Source: Candidatus Gastranaerophilales bacterium (lineage in GTDB: Bacteria; Cyanobacteriota; Vampirovibrionia; Gastranaerophilales; Gastranaerophilaceae). From it: a stretch of DNA of 64,000 nt. Both the position numbers and the translations under genes were made by a program. Location: the NCBI GenBank assembly GCA_016282705.1, contig JAEELO010000001.1, positions 1 to 64,000 on the forward strand, read 5' to 3'. Of this stretch, positions 37,260 through 46,684 are shown one piece after another. The notes below the pieces were generated by a model that was not told where the DNA came from, made no database searches, and was given only the letters and a program-made list of their open reading frames with translations. Positions within the stretch are counted from its first letter, which is position 1, and each line of letters starts with the position of its first letter.

Positions 37260-38624
37260 ATGCCGGCAAAGGTTGCAAAAAAAGCAGAGTCGGGCATGCT
37301 AAAAATGTTACCGCAAAGTTTAGAAGCTGAAGAAGCGGTATTGGGGGCTGTTCTTGTAAACCCTGTTTCTATTGGGAGAATTGTTGAAACTTTAAAACCC
37401 GAAAGTTTTTATAAACCTGCTCATAAACTTATATATGAAGCAATTCTGGAACTTTATAAAAAAAATGAAGCTATTGATATTGTTACTGTATCAGAACTTT
37501 TACGAAATAAAGAAGAACTGGAAAATGCAGGCGGAAGAGCATATATTAATGACCTTGCACTAAATGTTGTAACCACGGCAAATGTTGAATTTTATTCTAA
37601 AATTATTCAGGAAAAAGAAATAAAACGTGCATTGATAAATGCAGGTTCTGAAATTGTTGCAATGTCATATGAAAATGAAGAAACAGATATTGTTCTAGAT
37701 AACGCACAAAAACTTATATTCAATATTGCAGCTGAAAGAAATACAAGCGACCTTATTCCTATTCAGGATTTGGTTGTAGCAAGTTATGAACAAATAGAAG
37801 ACAGATTTAACAATAAAGATGATTTGGTCGGGGTGACAACCGGATTTTATGATTTAAATGCCTTAACCTCCGGTCTTCAGAAGTCGGACTTGATAATTCT
37901 TGCTGCACGTCCATCAATGGGGAAGACTGCATTTGCATTAAATCTTGCTCGAAATGTTGCAATACAAGGGAAAAAAGGAGTTGCTATATTTTCTTTAGAA
38001 ATGCCTAAGCAGCAGCTCGTAAAACGTATGCTTTGTGCAGAGGCGGAGGTTGATACCCAGCGTATAACTTCAGGCAATATGCAGCCAAAAGACTGGGAAA
38101 AACTGGTAGATGCAATGACAAGATTATCGGATGCCAAAATATATATAGATGATACTCCAAACATTACCGCAATTGATATAAAAGCAAAGTGCAGACGTTT
38201 AATGATGGAAGAAAAAGATTTAGGACTTATAGTTGTCGACTACCTTCAATTAATGGAAGGCGGCGGAAATCCGAACGACAGAAACCAGCAAATTTCTATG
38301 ATTTCCCGTTCTCTAAAAGGACTTGCAAGAGAGCTGGATGTTCCTATTATTGCACTTTCACAGTTATCCAGAGGTGTTGAGCAGCGAAACGATAAACGTC
38401 CTATGTTATCAGATTTAAGAGATTCCGGCGCAATTGAACAGGATGCTGATATTGTAATGTTTATATACAGGGATGAATACTATAATCAAGACAACATTGA
38501 AAATAAAGGTAAGGCAGAAATAATTATTGCAAAGCACAGAAACGGACCTGTCGGAAAAATTGATTTATTGTTCCAATCAAATATTACAAAATTTAAGAAC
38601 CAAACAAAAACAACAGAATTTTAA
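37260..38624 (+). CDS. dnaB: Replicative DNA helicase DnaB
   Basis: A 454-residue hexameric helicase with AGGAGG before its ATG. The N-terminal primase-interaction domain begins LPQSLEAEEAVLGAVLV. The RecA-like domain has Walker A AARPSMGKTAFALN, Walker B LIVVDYLQLM, the arginine-finger region and DLRDSGAIEQDAD near the C-terminus. No intein is present. The last 4 bases overlap the end of convergent folC. Confidence 0.97.
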   Translation: MPAKVAKKAESGMLKMLPQSLEAEEAVLGAVLVNPVSIGRIVETLKPESFYKPAHKLIYEAILELYKKNEAIDIVTVSELLRNKEELENAGGRAYINDLALNVVTTANVEFYSKIIQEKEIKRALINAGSEIVAMSYENEETDIVLDNAQKLIFNIAAERNTSDLIPIQDLVVASYEQIEDRFNNKDDLVGVTTGFYDLNALTSGLQKSDLIILAARPSMGKTAFALNLARNVAIQGKKGVAIFSLEMPKQQLVKRMLCAEAEVDTQRITSGNMQPKDWEKLVDAMTRLSDAKIYIDDTPNITAIDIKAKCRRLMMEEKDLGLIVVDYLQLMEGGGNPNDRNQQISMISRSLKGLARELDVPIIALSQLSRGVEQRNDKRPMLSDLRDSGAIEQDADIVMFIYRDEYYNQDNIENKGKAEIIIAKHRNGPVGKIDLLFQSNITKFKNQTKTTEF

Positions 38625-39844
38625 TCATTTAGTTGATTATAAATTTCGCCAATCATATAAAGACTGCCGGTAATTATTTTTAATTCCGGTCTGTTGATTA
38701 TTTTTTTTAGATTTTCAGCTTTTTTAATATTTAATAACCAAGGAACATTTTTTATATATTCTTCAAACTTAACGGCATTTTTGTATGAAAAATCTATATA
38801 ATATATTTCATCATCAGGTTTAAACAGTATTTTAGCAACTGATTTGTAATCTTTTGTATTAATTGTCGAATAAATATAAATTTTCTTTTCACTGCTGAAA
38901 TAATAATCAAGGCTTTTCTTTAATTCACTTGCGGCATCAGGGTTATGAGCTCCGTCAATAATAATGTTTTTTTCTTTTCTGTATTCCAATCTGGCATTCC
39001 ATTTTACGGTTTTTAAGCCTTCTTTTAAATTTATTTTATAACCGTTAGATGCAATAAATTCTGCCGCTTTTACGGCAAGTTCCAAGTTTTGCTTTTGATA
39101 TGAGCCTAAAAGCGGAAAATCATACGCTTCATTATCTATAACAGCAATATTCTTGCCGTTTGAATATTTGATTTCCAAATTTTTATCCGTAAATAAAACC
39201 TTCGCTTGAACTGCTTTTGCAACTTTTTTTATTGTATCCGTACCTCTATTATCACCAGAAACTATAACAGTAGAGTTTTTCTTTATTATTCCCGCTTTTT
39301 CATAAGCAATTTTATCAATGGTATCACCGAGCCTGTCCGTATGGTCAAGAGATATTGATGTAATTATTTCACAGACAGGCATTGTACAAACATTTGTTGC
39401 ATCATATCTTCCGCCCATGCCTGTTTCTATAACGGCAAAATCAACACAATTATCGGCAAAATATTTAAATGCACAGGCTGTAAGAATTTCAAATTCCGTT
39501 AAATCTATATTATTTTTCTCAGAAATTTCACATATTTCATTTACATATTTCGCAAAATCCTGCTGTGATATTTCGATATTATCTATTTTTATTCTTTCGG
39601 TATATTCTGCAAGGTGAGGGCTTGTATATAAAGCCGTTTTATATTCTGATTTTTTTAAAATATTTGCAAGAATTGCACAAACCGAACCTTTACCGTTAGT
39701 TCCTGCTACATGAATTACTTTTATTTTTTCCTGCGGATTACCAAGTAATTCCAGAACCGACAGCATTCTGTCCAGACCTAAATTTATATAAAACTTTCCT
39801 TGTGAGGTTAAAAGTTCTTTTGCTTGTTTATAATTTAATATCAT
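38621..39844 (-). CDS. folC: Folylpolyglutamate synthase / dihydrofolate synthase
   Basis: A 407-residue Mur-ligase-family enzyme adding glutamate to folates. The P-loop is VAGTNGKGSVCAIL. ETGMGGRYDATN and ISLDHTDRLG are characteristic of FolC rather than of MurC-F, as is DGAHNPDA. It overlaps murG by 4 bases and closes the peptidoglycan gene run. Confidence 0.93.
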   Translation of the reverse strand: MILNYKQAKELLTSQGKFYINLGLDRMLSVLELLGNPQEKIKVIHVAGTNGKGSVCAILANILKKSEYKTALYTSPHLAEYTERIKIDNIEISQQDFAKYVNEICEISEKNNIDLTEFEILTACAFKYFADNCVDFAVIETGMGGRYDATNVCTMPVCEIITSISLDHTDRLGDTIDKIAYEKAGIIKKNSTVIVSGDNRGTDTIKKVAKAVQAKVLFTDKNLEIKYSNGKNIAVIDNEAYDFPLLGSYQKQNLELAVKAAEFIASNGYKINLKEGLKTVKWNARLEYRKEKNIIIDGAHNPDAASELKKSLDYYFSSEKKIYIYSTINTKDYKSVAKILFKPDDEIYYIDFSYKNAVKFEEYIKNVPWLLNIKKAENLKKIINRPELKIITGSLYMIGEIYNQLND

Positions 39845-40956
39845 TTTATTATGCTTTTTAATTGCTTAACGATTTCATCCGTCGGATTGCTTTTTGCAAG
39901 TTCTTCGCAGCATAGCCTCATACGATTTAACGTCTCGTCATCATTCATTTGTTTAACTTTTTCAAGTAAATTTTCACCGTTGCAGTCAGCATCTTCAAGA
40001 TATAAAGAAACTCCTTTTTCACACATTTCTTTTGCATTCTTTCGTTGATGATCTTGTGCAGCGTAAGGATATGGAATTAATATTGAGGCAAGGCGGCATT
40101 GAAGAATTTCAGTTAAACTTAATGAACCTGCTCTTGCAATAACCATATCAGATGCTTTCAAAGGATAAACCATTTCATCAAAATACGGACGAATCATAAT
40201 ATTATTATTTTTTTTGTATTCGGGATACACTGTTTCTAAATCTATAATTACTTCGTCATATTTTTTTTTGCCTGTTTGCAAGATTACATACATTCCCATA
40301 TCTTCACTTAATGTTTTGAGAATATTTACCATTGCGGAATTAATAGTTTTTGCACCCTGAGAACCCCCCATTGCGAAAATAACTTTTTTATCCTGCGGAA
40401 TATTTAATTTATTTCTGGCATCCTGTTTCGTCACGGTAAAAAATGCTTCTCTTACAGGATTTCCGTTACAAATAATATTTTTAGATTTTAATACTTTTTT
40501 TGAACTTTCAAATGCAATTGAAACTATATTTGCTTTAGGCGCAGCCATCTTTGATACAAGACCGGGAACGGAATCACAATCATGAATCATATAGGGTCTT
40601 TTCATTGAAATAGCCGCAGTGACTATAGGTGCCGAAACATATCCGCCTGTTGTAAAAATAGCATCAGGATTATATTTTTTTAAATAAGAACGGGCTTTTA
40701 AAAAAGCAAAGAAAAATTGAACAGCCCATTTTGGCATTGCAAGACTGAGTTTTCGAGGCATACCCGAAACACTTACCGGCAAAAATTCAACTTGAGGATA
40801 ATTCTTGCAAATATCATATTCCAGATTATCGGGATTTCCTATATAATAAATTTTTTCCGTATCTTCTTCTTTCAGAAGTTTTTCAACAACAGTAAATGCC
40901 GGATAGATATGTCCGCCTGTACCGCCGCCTGATATAAAATATTTTTTATTGGACAT
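39841..40956 (-). CDS. murG: UDP-GlcNAc:lipid I transferase MurG
   Basis: A 371-residue GT28 glycosyltransferase making lipid II at the cytoplasmic membrane. It has the N-terminal GGGTGGHIYPAF loop, the second GGSQGAKTIN loop and RAGSLSLTEIL for UDP-GlcNAc binding. It overlaps ftsW by 11 bases and folC by 4. Confidence 0.96.
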   Translation of the reverse strand: MSNKKYFISGGGTGGHIYPAFTVVEKLLKEEDTEKIYYIGNPDNLEYDICKNYPQVEFLPVSVSGMPRKLSLAMPKWAVQFFFAFLKARSYLKKYNPDAIFTTGGYVSAPIVTAAISMKRPYMIHDCDSVPGLVSKMAAPKANIVSIAFESSKKVLKSKNIICNGNPVREAFFTVTKQDARNKLNIPQDKKVIFAMGGSQGAKTINSAMVNILKTLSEDMGMYVILQTGKKKYDEVIIDLETVYPEYKKNNNIMIRPYFDEMVYPLKASDMVIARAGSLSLTEILQCRLASILIPYPYAAQDHQRKNAKEMCEKGVSLYLEDADCNGENLLEKVKQMNDDETLNRMRLCCEELAKSNPTDEIVKQLKSIIK

Positions 40957-42088
40957 TTGTAGGTAACCTTCTTATTCTTTTTTTTGAAATATTTAATAAT
41001 ATACCTATCATACACATTGTTATAAATAAAGATGTACCGCCGTAACTTACAAACGGCATCGGGACACCTGTTGCGGGAAGCATTGAACTTGCAACAGCAA
41101 TATTAATAAATGCCTGAATACAAATTGAAACAGTTATACCTGCTGATAATAATTTACCGAATACATCTTCACATTTTGCAGATACCAATAACCCCCTTTG
41201 CAAGAATGCAAGAAACAAGCCTATAATTAAAAGGCAGCCCAAAAATCCGAATTCTTCCGCCCAAACGGCATATATAAAGTCTGTATGTCCCTCAGGAAGC
41301 CAGCCTAATTTTTGAACGGAACTTCCGTATCCGGTACCGAAAAATCCGCCTGCAACAAACGAAAGCATTGATTGAATAATGTTATATCCTGCACCATAAG
41401 GATCTGCTTCGGGATTTAACCATATCATAATTCTTTGTTTTTGGAAAGAACGTATGGCAAAAAATAACCCGAATACACCAAGTCCTATTGCACTAAATAT
41501 GAGTCTTAGACTTCCTCCTGCAGCAAAATACATAAATAACGAAGAAGCCATTAATATCATTACCATACTTAAGTTTGGCTGTTTGAATATCAATGCTATC
41601 ATTACAATTATAGGAAAATAATATTTATACATTTTTTTATTGGAAAGGCTTATATCTTTTGAGAAAGCACTTGCAAGCAATAATATAACAGCAAGTTTTG
41701 CTGCTTCTGACGGCTGAAACTGTATAGGCCCCATTGTTAACCATCTTGTAGCACCGTTAACCGTTGTACCCCAAAAATGTACCGCAACAAGGAAAAACAC
41801 AATAAGCCATGCAAAAGGAATAGCAATTCCGTTCAATGCTTTATAGTTAAATTTACTGAAGCCGAACATAAAAATACAACCAAGTATAAACCATATAAAT
41901 TGTCTTGCAACAAAAAATGTTGAATGAGTTCCTTGTATTATACATTTAGGAGCTCCGGCTGAAAATATTGCCAGAAATCCTACAATAATTAAAAAAAGTA
42001 CTATAAAGACTAATGTATGGTCGTATGATGACAACATAACATCAGGTACTTTTGTTTGTTGAGTTGTATTATAACTTGGATTTGACAT
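40946..42088 (-). CDS. ftsW: Lipid II polymerase FtsW (SEDS family)
   Basis: About ten transmembrane helices. SEDS signatures include GPIQFQPSEAAKLAVIL, WLNPEADPYGAGYNIIQSM and the C-terminal TGVPMPFVSYGGTS. I place the start at ATG 42088 (MSNPSYNTTQQ), giving 380 residues and a 20-base overlap with murD. The longer frame from 42178 would read far into murD with an atypical hydrophobic start. Its place between murD and murG supports FtsW rather than RodA. Confidence 0.92.
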   Translation of the reverse strand: MSNPSYNTTQQTKVPDVMLSSYDHTLVFIVLFLIIVGFLAIFSAGAPKCIIQGTHSTFFVARQFIWFILGCIFMFGFSKFNYKALNGIAIPFAWLIVFFLVAVHFWGTTVNGATRWLTMGPIQFQPSEAAKLAVILLLASAFSKDISLSNKKMYKYYFPIIVMIALIFKQPNLSMVMILMASSLFMYFAAGGSLRLIFSAIGLGVFGLFFAIRSFQKQRIMIWLNPEADPYGAGYNIIQSMLSFVAGGFFGTGYGSSVQKLGWLPEGHTDFIYAVWAEEFGFLGCLLIIGLFLAFLQRGLLVSAKCEDVFGKLLSAGITVSICIQAFINIAVASSMLPATGVPMPFVSYGGTSLFITMCMIGILLNISKKRIRRLPTNVQ

Positions 42089-43418
42089 ATTCTTTAAACA
42101 CTTCTCCTCTGTGTTCATAGCTGTTAAACATATCATAACTTGCACAAGCAGGTGATAATAAAACAATTTCATTATCAAGAGTTAATGCGGTATCAACTGC
42201 TTCTTCAAGCGAGTTTGATAATATTATATTTGAAAATCCGTTTTTCTCCATATTTTCTTTGAAGCGTTGAGTTGCTTCGCCTATTAAAATAACGGTATTT
42301 ACGTATTTATTAATATATTCTGTACAAAATTCGGTTAAATCGGTATTTTTATCACGACCGCCGGCAATTAAAGTAAGTTTTTTACCTTCAAATGCCTTAA
42401 TTGCAACAAATGAAGCTTCAGGATTTGTTGCCTTGGAATCATTATAAAATGTTTTTCCGTTTACGTTTGCAACATATTCTATTCTGTGTTCAACAGGTTT
42501 AAATGATTTTATTCTTTCCTGTATATGCTCATTTGAAATACCTATTAATTTTGCAATTACTATTGCACACATTATATTTTGATAATTATGTTCTCCGACC
42601 AGTGAAATATCTTTTAATTTTATAATTTCTTCTTCTTCTTTACGTTTAAAAAATATAGCATCATTTTTTATATAGCAGCAATTGCTTTGCAGTTCTTTTG
42701 CATATACGAATTTATCTCCCGTATATTGTTTAGAAAATTCATATATCTTTTCATCGGCACCTGAAAATACCGCATACATGGGCTGTTTGTAATCTTTAAA
42801 CAAACCAGCTTTTGCTTCAAAGTAATTTTCAAGTCCGCCATGCCAGTCAATATGATCAGGAGTAAAAGTTAAGAAGCAGGCAATTTGTGGTCTGAAAGTC
42901 GGTGCAGTTGCCAATTGAAACGAACTGACTTCGCATACAAAAAAGTCGGGCTTTTGTTCCAATAAAGATGTCGGAGGAACTCCAACATTTCCGCAAGCCG
43001 GAGCATTATATTCACTGTTTAAGATATGAGAAGCAAGCAGAGTTGTTGTTGTCTTACCATTTGTACCGGTAATTGCAATAAAAGGAGCATTAGCTTCAAG
43101 ATATGCAAGTTCAACTTCGCCTATTACGGGAATATTTTTTTCTTTTAATCTTTGAAATATCTCACTTTTAGGAGGTATCCCCGGACTTGTGATTGCAATG
43201 TATGCTCCATCAATAAATTCATCACTATGATGCCCTGTTTCGACATTAATACCTTCTAATAAAAGTTCTTGGTACATTTTCTGATTTTTATCTTCTAAAG
43301 GTTTAAATTCAGTCACATAACAGTCAGCACCTTGTTTTGAAAGATATTTTGCAGCTGCGCATCCGCTTTTAGATAATCCCAATATTAATACTTTTTTATC
43401 TATCCATTTTCTTTTCAT
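42069..43418 (-). CDS. murD: UDP-N-acetylmuramoylalanine-D-glutamate ligase
   Basis: A Mur ligase of 449 residues when started at ATG 43418, which has GAGG five bases upstream; an ATG at 43433 is possible but lacks such a site. The N-terminal Rossmann segment is VLILGLSKSGCAAAKYL, the ATP loop ITGTNGKTTTTLL, then TFTPDHIDWHG and YNDSKATNP. It adds D-glutamate to the nucleotide precursor. Confidence 0.95.
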   Translation of the reverse strand: MKRKWIDKKVLILGLSKSGCAAAKYLSKQGADCYVTEFKPLEDKNQKMYQELLLEGINVETGHHSDEFIDGAYIAITSPGIPPKSEIFQRLKEKNIPVIGEVELAYLEANAPFIAITGTNGKTTTTLLASHILNSEYNAPACGNVGVPPTSLLEQKPDFFVCEVSSFQLATAPTFRPQIACFLTFTPDHIDWHGGLENYFEAKAGLFKDYKQPMYAVFSGADEKIYEFSKQYTGDKFVYAKELQSNCCYIKNDAIFFKRKEEEEIIKLKDISLVGEHNYQNIMCAIVIAKLIGISNEHIQERIKSFKPVEHRIEYVANVNGKTFYNDSKATNPEASFVAIKAFEGKKLTLIAGGRDKNTDLTEFCTEYINKYVNTVILIGEATQRFKENMEKNGFSNIILSNSLEEAVDTALTLDNEIVLLSPACASYDMFNSYEHRGEVFKEYVKSKL

Positions 43419-43426
43419 AACAGCCT

Positions 43427-44401
43427 CTACCATAATATTTTAAATAAAACTACAGCAATCGTGCAGAATATCAATGTTACAAGAGAGAAAACAATAACAA
43501 TTTTATTTTCACTCCAGCCGCAAAGTTCAAAATGATGATGAATAGGACTCATTTTGAAAACACGTTTTCCCGTTAATTTAAAGCTTGTAACTTGAATTAT
43601 TACAGACAAAGTTTCGAGAGCAAAAACAATTGCAATTAATGCCAGCCATAATTCAAATTTGCCCATAACTGCCATTACTCCTAGTAGTCCTCCTAATGCC
43701 AGAGAACCGGTATCACCCATAAATACTTTTGCCGGATGTCTGTTAAAATGCAAAAATGCAACAACAGAACCAACTGTAGCCGCAGAAATAATCGCTAAAT
43801 CAGTTTGTCCGGAAATAATACATATTAATGTGCAAGCAGCCATTGCTACAGCGCAATTGGCAGAAGCAAGTCCGTCCAATCCGTCTGTTAAATTTACAGC
43901 ATTTGATACTCCTGTCATAAATAAAATTACAAAAAACGGATATAAATAAAGTAAATCAATACTGTAATTCCCTATATTTAAATATGTTTGATGTGCAATT
44001 GTCATATATATTGCAGGTAATAAAGAAATTGCTATTTGGAAAAATAATTTATTTCTGGGGGTTAACCCTGCTTTGTTTTCTTTATGCTTAATTTTCCCCA
44101 AATCATCGGTTAAACCTGTGAGCATAAAGAATAAAAAAGTCATTAAAATAATTAATGAACCGTGCGTTAAAGATTGATTCATTGTCAGAGCGGCAAGTGA
44201 TGCTGCTATAATTGAAAGAACAATAAATACACCTCCGGTTGTCGGAGTGCCTGCTTTTTGTGCATGATTTTCAGGTGCATCTTCTAAAATATACTGCGTA
44301 TACATTTTTTTCTTAAGAAATTCAATATATACAACACCGAATAATAATGTCAGTACAAATGCAACAAGCATAGAAACAACAATCAGTATATTAAAATCCA
44401 T
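43427..44401 (-). CDS. mraY: Phospho-N-acetylmuramoyl-pentapeptide transferase MraY
   Basis: A 324-residue membrane enzyme forming lipid I. It has the family motifs KAGTPTTGGVF, TDGLDGLAS, the FMGDTGSLALGG loop and SPIHHHFELCGW. About ten helices are visible. It follows murF by 3 bases. Confidence 0.96.
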   Translation of the reverse strand: MDFNILIVVSMLVAFVLTLLFGVVYIEFLKKKMYTQYILEDAPENHAQKAGTPTTGGVFIVLSIIAASLAALTMNQSLTHGSLIILMTFLFFMLTGLTDDLGKIKHKENKAGLTPRNKLFFQIAISLLPAIYMTIAHQTYLNIGNYSIDLLYLYPFFVILFMTGVSNAVNLTDGLDGLASANCAVAMAACTLICIISGQTDLAIISAATVGSVVAFLHFNRHPAKVFMGDTGSLALGGLLGVMAVMGKFELWLALIAIVFALETLSVIIQVTSFKLTGKRVFKMSPIHHHFELCGWSENKIVIVFSLVTLIFCTIAVVLFKILW

Positions 44402-44404
44402 AGC

Positions 44405-45724
44405 TTATTTCTTTAACTCCTCAATAATTTCTTCAAATTTCATAAATCTTGATGCCTTAAAAAGAATATTTGAATTGGCCGGAACATTATTTCTTATAAA
44501 GTCAGCAAGTTCTTTTTTTGTTCCGAAATGCATTGTTTTACAATTTGCAGGTTTAATATATTTTGCCAAATCACCTATTGTTAGAAGATAATCAAAATTG
44601 AATTGTTCCAAAAACTTACCGGTTTCTTCATGATATTCTTCTTCATTAAGACCAAGTTCACCCATATCCCCGAGTACTACGGTCTTTGGTTGCGGGGTAT
44701 ATGACAAAAATGTTTTTAATGCGGCTTTTACTGACTCAGGATTAGAATTATAGCTGTCATTTATTATTTTAAATCCGTTTATTTCTTGTATATCCCAACG
44801 TTTTTCTATCGGTGAAAATTCTTCAAGTCCTTTTGCTATAAGAGTAGGCGTTAAATTGCAATACAAACCTGTCTCTATTACACTAAGAGCATTTTGTATA
44901 TTATGTTCACCCGCAACATTTAATTTATATGTATTTCCTTTATAATCGAATACACTATTATCGGAGGTCATTTCCTTAATTTCCAAATCCTTGTCATCAA
45001 GGCTGAAATATACGGTTTTATGCTTATTATCATTTATTTCTTTTATAAGTTTATTATCGTGTGCAATAAGTATACCTTCTGAATTTAAATATTTTGTTAT
45101 TTCAAATTTCGCTTTTGCAATATTAAGCAGAGAACCAAGTCTGCCTATATGAGCGCTTCCTGTATTAACAATAACAGCTATATCAGGCTGGGTATATTTT
45201 GAAAGAAGTTCTATTTCTCCAAAACCTCTCATTCCCATTTCAACAATAAGATATTTTGTTGTTGACTTTAGAGCAGAAAGTGTCTGGCAAAGACCTATTT
45301 CATTATTATGATTTAATTCTGATTTTACGGTTTCACCGGCATTTTTAAAAACGCTGTACATCATTTCTTTTACTGTAGTCTTACCGCTGCTGCCGGTTAT
45401 TGCGATAGTAAAAGGTTTAATTTTATTTTTATAATAATTTGCAAGTTTTAAATATGCCTCTTTTGTATCTTCCACATAGAGTATAATTTCAGCATCATTA
45501 AAAACTTTAACTTTATCTGATGTGAAATAACCATTTGCACCTGATTTAACAGCATTCTCAATAAAAGTTTCCCCGTCAAAACTCTCACCTTTTAACGGAA
45601 TATAAATATCACCTTTTTTAATTGTTCTTGTATCAGTAGAAAAACCGTATTCCTGATTTGATTTTATTCCTTTTATTATTTCGGCAGATGTTGCACTTAC
45701 TATTTCTTCCAAATTAAGTTTCAT
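44405..45724 (-). CDS. murF: UDP-MurNAc-tripeptide D-Ala-D-Ala ligase
   Basis: A 439-residue Mur ligase, the first gene of the run. The N-terminal domain has FSTDTRTIKKGDIYIPLKGE. The ATP loop is ITGSSGKTTVKEMM, followed by NNEIGLCQTL, VEMGMRGFGEI and NDSYNSNPESVKAAL. It heads the minus-strand unit murF-mraY-murD-ftsW-murG-folC. Its leader contains GGGGA before the ATG. Confidence 0.95.
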   Translation of the reverse strand: MKLNLEEIVSATSAEIIKGIKSNQEYGFSTDTRTIKKGDIYIPLKGESFDGETFIENAVKSGANGYFTSDKVKVFNDAEIILYVEDTKEAYLKLANYYKNKIKPFTIAITGSSGKTTVKEMMYSVFKNAGETVKSELNHNNEIGLCQTLSALKSTTKYLIVEMGMRGFGEIELLSKYTQPDIAVIVNTGSAHIGRLGSLLNIAKAKFEITKYLNSEGILIAHDNKLIKEINDNKHKTVYFSLDDKDLEIKEMTSDNSVFDYKGNTYKLNVAGEHNIQNALSVIETGLYCNLTPTLIAKGLEEFSPIEKRWDIQEINGFKIINDSYNSNPESVKAALKTFLSYTPQPKTVVLGDMGELGLNEEEYHEETGKFLEQFNFDYLLTIGDLAKYIKPANCKTMHFGTKKELADFIRNNVPANSNILFKASRFMKFEEIIEELKK

Positions 45725-45799
45725 AATATCCCCAGTTCTTCAACAATTTTATCATAAAACTTATGTTTTATTTAAATTGTGACAAAACATGTAGAGCTA

Positions 45800-46684
45800 T
45801 TATTCATAATAATCTTTCAAGTATTTCTCTATCTTTATATTGAGCTTATTAATTTTTTCTAAATCTTTTTTATCCGAATTTATTATTTCATATTTATCAG
45901 TCGAAATTAAAATAATATTTGTTATATCTATTACACGTTTATCAATATTAAAGAAAGCTTTATAATACACTTCATCTGAATAATTACCTTTAAAAATATG
46001 ATTGAACTTAAAATATTTTTGATAAACAGGAAAATATTTTTTAAAGAATATATTTTGGGGATTTTTAATATCCGGACTTGCACACATATTAGAAACAAAA
46101 ATTCCTGCCTTTTTCAAACAATTTTTGATATTTAAAAAATAATCATCACTTAAAAATCTTAAGTCTATACCGTTATTATTTGCCACATCTACTATTATTA
46201 AATCATATTTATTTTTTGAATTTCTCAAATATGTAATACCGTCTTGCAAAATAAAATTAAATTTTTCAGACGGTTTAAATCCAAAGTAATTTTTTGCAAT
46301 ATCTATAGAATTTTCTTCTATATCTACAACATCAATTTTTTTTAACTTTTTAAAAAGAAATTCAAAATCATTAACTATTTTCCCCGAACCAAGACCTATA
46401 ACCAGAATTTTTTCTATATTGGAATTTATTAAATAAGGTATCAGGAAATAATTAATATAAGGAAGATTCCCTTTATAAAATTTAGTATTAATAAATCCTG
46501 CTTGATAAGTATCTCCGTAATGCAGAAATCTGCCGATTTCATTTTCAACAACTTTTATAGTATGAAAATCTGATTCAACTTCAAAAAGGACTTTGTCGTC
46601 AAATATTTTTTCATTTATTATCTTTAACAATTTAGCATCAGGTTTGTGTATTGCCAGTTCTTCAGGAATTAATTCTTCACACAT
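45800..46684 (-). CDS. SpeE-like SAM-fold protein, catalytic residues atypical
   Basis: A 294-residue protein resembling spermidine synthase. An N-terminal beta domain (ESDFHTIKVVENEIGRFLHY) precedes a Rossmann fold with ILVIGLGSGKI (93-103), VDIEENSIDIA (120-130) and LQDGITYL. The usual GGGDG loop reads GLGSG, and the catalytic DxxD segment reads IVDVANNNG, losing the second acidic residue. It may therefore be a methyltransferase-type relative rather than a true aminopropyltransferase. It overlaps the upstream csaB-like gene by 16 bases. Confidence 0.65.
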   Translation of the reverse strand: MCEELIPEELAIHKPDAKLLKIINEKIFDDKVLFEVESDFHTIKVVENEIGRFLHYGDTYQAGFINTKFYKGNLPYINYFLIPYLINSNIEKILVIGLGSGKIVNDFEFLFKKLKKIDVVDIEENSIDIAKNYFGFKPSEKFNFILQDGITYLRNSKNKYDLIIVDVANNNGIDLRFLSDDYFLNIKNCLKKAGIFVSNMCASPDIKNPQNIFFKKYFPVYQKYFKFNHIFKGNYSDEVYYKAFFNIDKRVIDITNIILISTDKYEIINSDKKDLEKINKLNIKIEKYLKDYYE

